64,000 nucleotides of DNA, from positions 1-64,000 of the forward strand of contig JADJYG010000015.1 of the NCBI GenBank assembly GCA_016719895.1. The letters run 5' to 3'. Positions within the stretch are counted from its first letter, which is position 1. Every line of letters begins with the position of its first letter. This DNA comes from Saprospirales bacterium. GTDB lineage: Bacteria; Bacteroidota; Bacteroidia; Chitinophagales; Saprospiraceae. Shown piece by piece: positions 60,656-64,000 of this stretch. Under the pieces are notes generated by a model. That model searched no databases. It was not told the DNA's origin and saw only the letters and a list, made by a program, of their open reading frames with translations. The position numbers were made by a program, and so were the translations under genes.

Positions 60656-61393
60656 ATGAAAATTATGGAAATACCCGGATATCGCTACCCCGGTGCAAAA
60701 CCGTTCGAATCAGCCGATACTAACTTGTTTTTCGGCCGCGAGCGTGACGTAGCATCATTAATGGCATATGCGCAAATAAATCCGATAACTGTACTTCATG
60801 GAAAATCTGGCATTGGTAAAACATCTCTGGCACATATCTGCTCGGCCAAACTGGCCACCGAGCATCAGGCTGACGTATGTTATATTCGCTTTGGCACATA
60901 TATCTCGTCCGCTGTAGACCAAACGCCGCTGCAAAAAGTGATCTTGTCATTACTGCATAAGGTGCCTGCTGCATCGGAATTGTCAAAAATTCAATCGAGA
61001 CTACCCAATTTAGATTTCTCTTTGTGGCATGCACTTAAAAAACGGGAGTTCAGCCGGGAGGCTAATCAGGGCTATTTAGTACTTGTATTTGACCAGTTTG
61101 AAGAATTGTTTACCTATCCATCTGAATCGATTGATGCCTTTGCCTCAGAACTAGGAAGGATTATCGCGGCGGCTGCTCCAAAAGAATACGAGAATCTTGC
61201 TATTACAAATCCGGAAACGCTTTCTGCCAAATCGTGGAATGCGCTGCTCTCGCCTCCCAAAATTCATATCTTGCTCTTGATTCGATCAGACCGGCTCCAT
61301 TTGCTGAACGATATTTCCCAATATTTGCCTACGGTTTCCAACAACAGTTCAGGCTTGGACCACTATCCCCGGAGCAAGCACGGGAAGCTTTGA
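60656..61393 (+). CDS. nSTAND1 ATPase, N-terminal part (frame broken near 61345)
   Basis: 245 aa. Seen: the same start pattern as the preceding protein (GYRYPGAKPFESADTNLFFGRERD), Walker A LHGKSGIGKTSLA, Walker B LVFDQFEELFTYPSESID, and HILLLIRSDRLHLLND. After SQYLPTVSNN the frame is lost and the last residues are not homologous. The domain resumes in the -1 frame as QFRLGPLSPEQAREAL. One missing C between AACAAC and AG would restore it. The nucleotide-binding site itself is complete. The region is AT-rich compared with the housekeeping genes. Confidence 0.8.
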   Translation: MKIMEIPGYRYPGAKPFESADTNLFFGRERDVASLMAYAQINPITVLHGKSGIGKTSLAHICSAKLATEHQADVCYIRFGTYISSAVDQTPLQKVILSLLHKVPAASELSKIQSRLPNLDFSLWHALKKREFSREANQGYLVLVFDQFEELFTYPSESIDAFASELGRIIAAAAPKEYENLAITNPETLSAKSWNALLSPPKIHILLLIRSDRLHLLNDISQYLPTVSNNSSGLDHYPRSKHGKL

Positions 61394-62061
61394 TCCGGCC
61401 TGCCGTCGCCTCAGGTGAGTATATTTCGCCAGTCTTTCACTACGCGCCAGAAGCGGAAAAAGAAATTATAGACTTTCTCTCATCAGGCGGAACGCGATCT
61501 ATAGAGCCATTTCAACTTCAGATCCTGGCATCAACAATTGAGCGGAAAATAGAGCACCCGGACTTTGTCGTTCGACCGGAGTATTTGGGAAGTATTCACG
61601 AAATTTTTGAAAATTATTACGAGTTTAAAATTGAAAATCTGGATGATGAAGAGCAATTGGCTGCACGAAATTTGATCGAGAACGGTCTGATTCTGGAGGA
61701 AGAAAAGATGCGTTTGACTTTACATGAAGGCCAAATCGCGCGAGATTATCCTGTTTCAAGAGAGACGTTAGAGCAACTTGTTAATTCAAATTTATTGCGA
61801 CGGGTGCTAAGTGAAAAAGGCGGGTTTTTATACGAACTATCACACGACACGCTGGTTGATCCAATTTTACAATCTAAAATGACTAGGATAGAACGGGAGA
61901 GGCAACAACGGAAGGTGGCAGAATACGAAGCACTACGAACCCATGAACAGAGCAAGTTGGAAAAAATACGGACCGAGCGAAGGCAAACAAGAAGACTTAC
62001 TTTGGCATTATTGCTTTCTGTGCTGCTTAATCTTCTTCTGCTTTGGCTCCTTGTCATGTAA
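61234..62061 (+). CDS. nSTAND1 protein, C-terminal part with a membrane anchor
   Basis: 275 aa frame; homology starts at about 61345. Seen: LGPLSPEQAREALIRPA (the STAND subdomain after the ATPase), IEPFQLQILASTIERKI, YELSHDTLVDPILQSKM (the winged-helix HDxL motif), a charged coiled coil (RIERERQQRKVAEYEALR) and a final hydrophobic helix (LALLLSVLLNLLLLWLLVM, about 257-275). In the joined protein this places an ATPase on the membrane with the TIR effector gene immediately downstream (14 bases). The ATG at 61234 is internal and not the true start. Confidence 0.8.
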   Translation: MECAALASQNSYLALDSIRPAPFAERYFPIFAYGFQQQFRLGPLSPEQAREALIRPAVASGEYISPVFHYAPEAEKEIIDFLSSGGTRSIEPFQLQILASTIERKIEHPDFVVRPEYLGSIHEIFENYYEFKIENLDDEEQLAARNLIENGLILEEEKMRLTLHEGQIARDYPVSRETLEQLVNSNLLRRVLSEKGGFLYELSHDTLVDPILQSKMTRIERERQQRKVAEYEALRTHEQSKLEKIRTERRQTRRLTLALLLSVLLNLLLLWLLVM

Positions 62062-62074
62062 AAAACCGCCCTCC

Positions 62075-62647
62075 ATGCCCTCCACACCCGAAATATTCAT
62101 CTCCTACGCCTGGGGCGAATCCCGCGAGGATATCGTTGAAAAACTCTATAATATTCTCCTGGCTAAAGGGTACGCCGTGCAGCGCGACAAGGTTAACATT
62201 GGCTATAAAGGCAACATCAAGCAGTTTATGCAGCAGCTCGGAGCGGGAGGCGCCATCGTGGTGGTGCTGAGCAAAAAATACCTCGAATCGCCCTACTGCA
62301 TGTACGAGGCACTTCAAATCCGGGAAAACGGCGATTTCGAGCGGCGCATCTTCCCGATCGTGCTGGCCGACGCCAATATTTTCGACCCTCTGGTCCAACT
62401 CGATTACGTTTCCTTTTGGGACCAGAAAATCAACGAACTCCAGGAAAAAATGCGACAAGCCACGAGCCTCACTCACATCAAGCCCATCCAGGAAGCGCTC
62501 GACCTGTACGCAGATATCCGCCGGTTTATTGCCAGTTTTATGGATGTTATTAAAAACATGAACGTCCTGACGCCGAAAATGCACCTGGAAAGCGATTTTT
62601 CAGCACTCCTGAAAAATCTAGACGCCATATTTCCAAACCAGCCATAA
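62075..62647 (+). CDS. TIR-domain protein with intact catalytic glutamate
   Basis: 190 aa from ATG (MPSTPEIFISYAWGES). Seen: TIR domain with EIFISYAW (box 1), AVQRDKVNIGYKGNIKQF (BB-loop region), IVVVLSKKYLESPYCMYEAL carrying the putative catalytic Glu78, RRIFPIVLADANIF and a helical C-terminal tail (YADIRRFIASFMDVIKNM), similar to the tail of the SIR2-TIR protein. Bacterial TIR domains of this type hydrolyse NAD+ (known for relatives). Last gene of the cassette and the only member with a complete effector motif. GC-rich in contrast to the preceding STAND gene. Confidence 0.88.
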   Translation: MPSTPEIFISYAWGESREDIVEKLYNILLAKGYAVQRDKVNIGYKGNIKQFMQQLGAGGAIVVVLSKKYLESPYCMYEALQIRENGDFERRIFPIVLADANIFDPLVQLDYVSFWDQKINELQEKMRQATSLTHIKPIQEALDLYADIRRFIASFMDVIKNMNVLTPKMHLESDFSALLKNLDAIFPNQP

Positions 62648-62761
62648 ATAGCCCAGACCATCTATTCAACAGCCATCCTTTTCACCATAATGGGGTGATA
62701 TACCTCGGCAGCCTTTTGACAGGATTTAGGCTACCTTTACCCCCCACAATCCTTACCCATC

Positions 62762-64000
62762 ATGCGTTCACGTTTCCTTTTTTGCCTGCTCTACCTCGCC
62801 GGCGCCCTCCGCACCCAAACCCCCTCCGCACCGCTCCAATACGTCGATCCGTTTATCGGCACCGACGCCCACGGCCACACCTATCCCGGCGCCACGGCGC
62901 CCTTCGGCATGGTGCAGATCAGCCCCGATACCCGCCTCGAAGGCTGGGACGGCTGCTCGGGCTATCACTACTCCGACTCGCTGCTCTACGGCTTCAGCCA
63001 TACCCACCTCAGCGGCACCGGCGTGCCCGACTACGGCGATATCCTGCTCCTGCCCTACATGGGCGAAGCCCGGCTCGAACCGCAGCAGTACGCCGCGCCG
63101 TTCAAAAAAACCGGCGAACATGCCGAAGCGGGCTATTACGCCGTGACGATCCACAAAGGCGTCGATCAAATATCAGCCGAGCCTGACCGCCACCGAACGC
63201 GTGGGCGTGCACCGCTATATCTACCCGAAAAACCGCGAGTACGGCCACCTGCTCATCGATTTGCGCCACCGCGACCAGGTGCTGGGGGCCCAACTCACCG
63301 CCGTCGGCGACCGCGAACTGGAAGGCTACCGCTTTTCCAGCGCCTGGGCCAAAGACCAGCGCGTGTTCTTCGTCATCCGCTTTTCCAGGCCGTTTATCGA
63401 CGCCAAAGTGATCGATATGACCCAGGACCCGTACGTGATCGAACAATCGGCAACCAGCAAGGCCATTGTCGGCCTGCTCGATTTTTACAGCTACGAAGGC
63501 CAGCCGCTCGTGGTGACTGTGGGCCTGTCGGCCGTGAGCATCGAAAATGCCCGCGCCAACCTAGAAGCCGAAGCCAATCACTTCGACTTCGACCGGGTAA
63601 AAGCCGAAACACAGGCCAAATGGGCGCAGCAACTCGGCAAGATCGAGGTCGGCGGCGGCACGGCGGCACAAAAACGCACGTTCTACACCGCCCTGTACCA
63701 CACCATGGTGGCCCCCAATCTGTACATGGATGTGAACGGCGAATACCGCGGCCGCGATATGCTGATCCACCAGGCCAACGGCCACCAGGTGTACACCGTG
63801 TTTTCGCTCTGGGATACCTACCGCGCCTGCAACCCGCTGTACACCATCATCGAACCCCAGCGCACCAACGACTTCATTCAAACCTTTCTCCGGCAATACG
63901 AACAAGGCGGCCTGCTGCCCATTTGGGAACTGAGCGCCTGCGAAACCGACTGTATGATCGGCAACCACGCCATACCCGTCATGGTCGACGCGTGGAAAAA
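62762..64000 (+). CDS. GH92 family alpha-mannosidase, frame broken and cut off by the window edge
   Basis: Seen: signal peptide (MRSRFLFCLLYLAGA), then YVDPFIGTDAHGHTYPGATAPFGMVQ (split) with the GH92 N-terminal pattern and SGYHYSDSLLYGFSHTHLSGTG. At about 63165 the frame breaks (HKGVD then non-homologous), while the +1 frame continues KYQPSLTATERVGVHRY and reaches GGLLPIWELSACETDCMIG near the edge, a region typical of GH92 with E in WEL. A two-base loss within GATATCAAATATC would explain the break. GH92 enzymes remove alpha-1,2-mannose. Rest not visible. Confidence 0.82.
   Translation, partial: MRSRFLFCLLYLAGALRTQTPSAPLQYVDPFIGTDAHGHTYPGATAPFGMVQISPDTRLEGWDGCSGYHYSDSLLYGFSHTHLSGTGVPDYGDILLLPYMGEARLEPQQYAAPFKKTGEHAEAGYYAVTIHKGVDQISAEPDRHRTRGRAPLYLPEKPRVRPPAHRFAPPRPGAGGPTHRRRRPRTGRLPLFQRLGQRPARVLRHPLFQAVYRRQSDRYDPGPVRDRTIGNQQGHCRPARFLQLRRPAARGDCGPVGREHRKCPRQPRSRSQSLRLRPGKSRNTGQMGAATRQDRGRRRHGGTKTHVLHRPVPHHGGPQSVHGCERRIPRPRYADPPGQRPPGVHRVFALGYLPRLQPAVHHHRTPAHQRLHSNLSPAIRTRRPAAHLGTERLRNRLYDRQPRHTRHGRRVEK

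Noticed and set aside
1..64000. tRNA or rRNA genes
   Set aside because: No TPsiC-arm-like or cloverleaf sequences were noticed in the intergenic regions by eye; a tRNAscan run would settle this.

Overview
The window reads as a chromosomal segment of a Bacteroidota bacterium, probably of the Saprospiraceae type (inference). The signs are Por-secretion (T9SS) C-terminal sorting domains, a CarboxypepD_reg/plug-type outer-membrane barrel, ECF sigma factors with membrane anti-sigma partners, a DUF4159 protein, the mutL-rhomboid-rhomboid-EEP gene block, weak Shine-Dalgarno sites and several exact TAnnTTTG promoter boxes. No tRNA, rRNA, CRISPR array, integrase or intact insertion sequence was seen.

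Layout. 1-3.4 kb: accessory block on the minus strand, with ORF6N and RhuM proteins and a single-chain MmeI-like restriction-modification enzyme. 3.8-9.6 kb: mnmE, an ABC-F ATPase and an outer-membrane barrel protein. 9.8-15.8 kb: an unusual operon of a CHAT-fold protein without its cysteine, a long TPR protein whose C-terminus resembles the cytoplasmic domain of the export gate FlhA, and a second FlhA-C-like protein with no membrane part. 15.8-51.5 kb: mostly housekeeping and envelope genes (trmB, two ECF sigma factors, pheS, a prohibitin-like protein, a GT2, hisS, dtd, an M3 peptidase, rnhA, dapD, mlaE, bcp, an LpxH-like phosphatase, a TPR-adenylate cyclase, two rhomboids, mutL). 51.8-62.6 kb: a defence island with a small membrane peptide, a PaeR7I/XhoI-type restriction-modification pair, decaying T9SS genes and a tight four-gene cassette: SIR2-TIR, nSTAND-SIR2-EAD11, nSTAND with a membrane anchor, and TIR. 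The window ends inside a GH92 alpha-mannosidase gene.

The two candidate undescribed systems are the CHAT/TPR/FlhA-C operon and the SIR2-TIR/STAND/TIR cassette. In the cassette both SIR2-like domains lack the usual catalytic His-Gly histidine and the first TIR lacks the catalytic glutamate, while the last TIR keeps it. This suggests that three domains act as sensors or scaffolds and one acts as the NAD-cleaving effector (inference).

Five genes carry one reading-frame break each and a sixth an in-frame TAG. Three of the breaks are explained by one missing base. Some may be residual sequencing errors, so calls of pseudogenes are tentative. Non-coding features of note are perfect palindromes inside the ORF6N and RhuM genes, a 159-bp inverted-repeat element with a half copy 10.6 kb away, mirror-image octamer arrays in two divergent 5' leaders, and a 112-nt nested hairpin that may be a 6S-type RNA.
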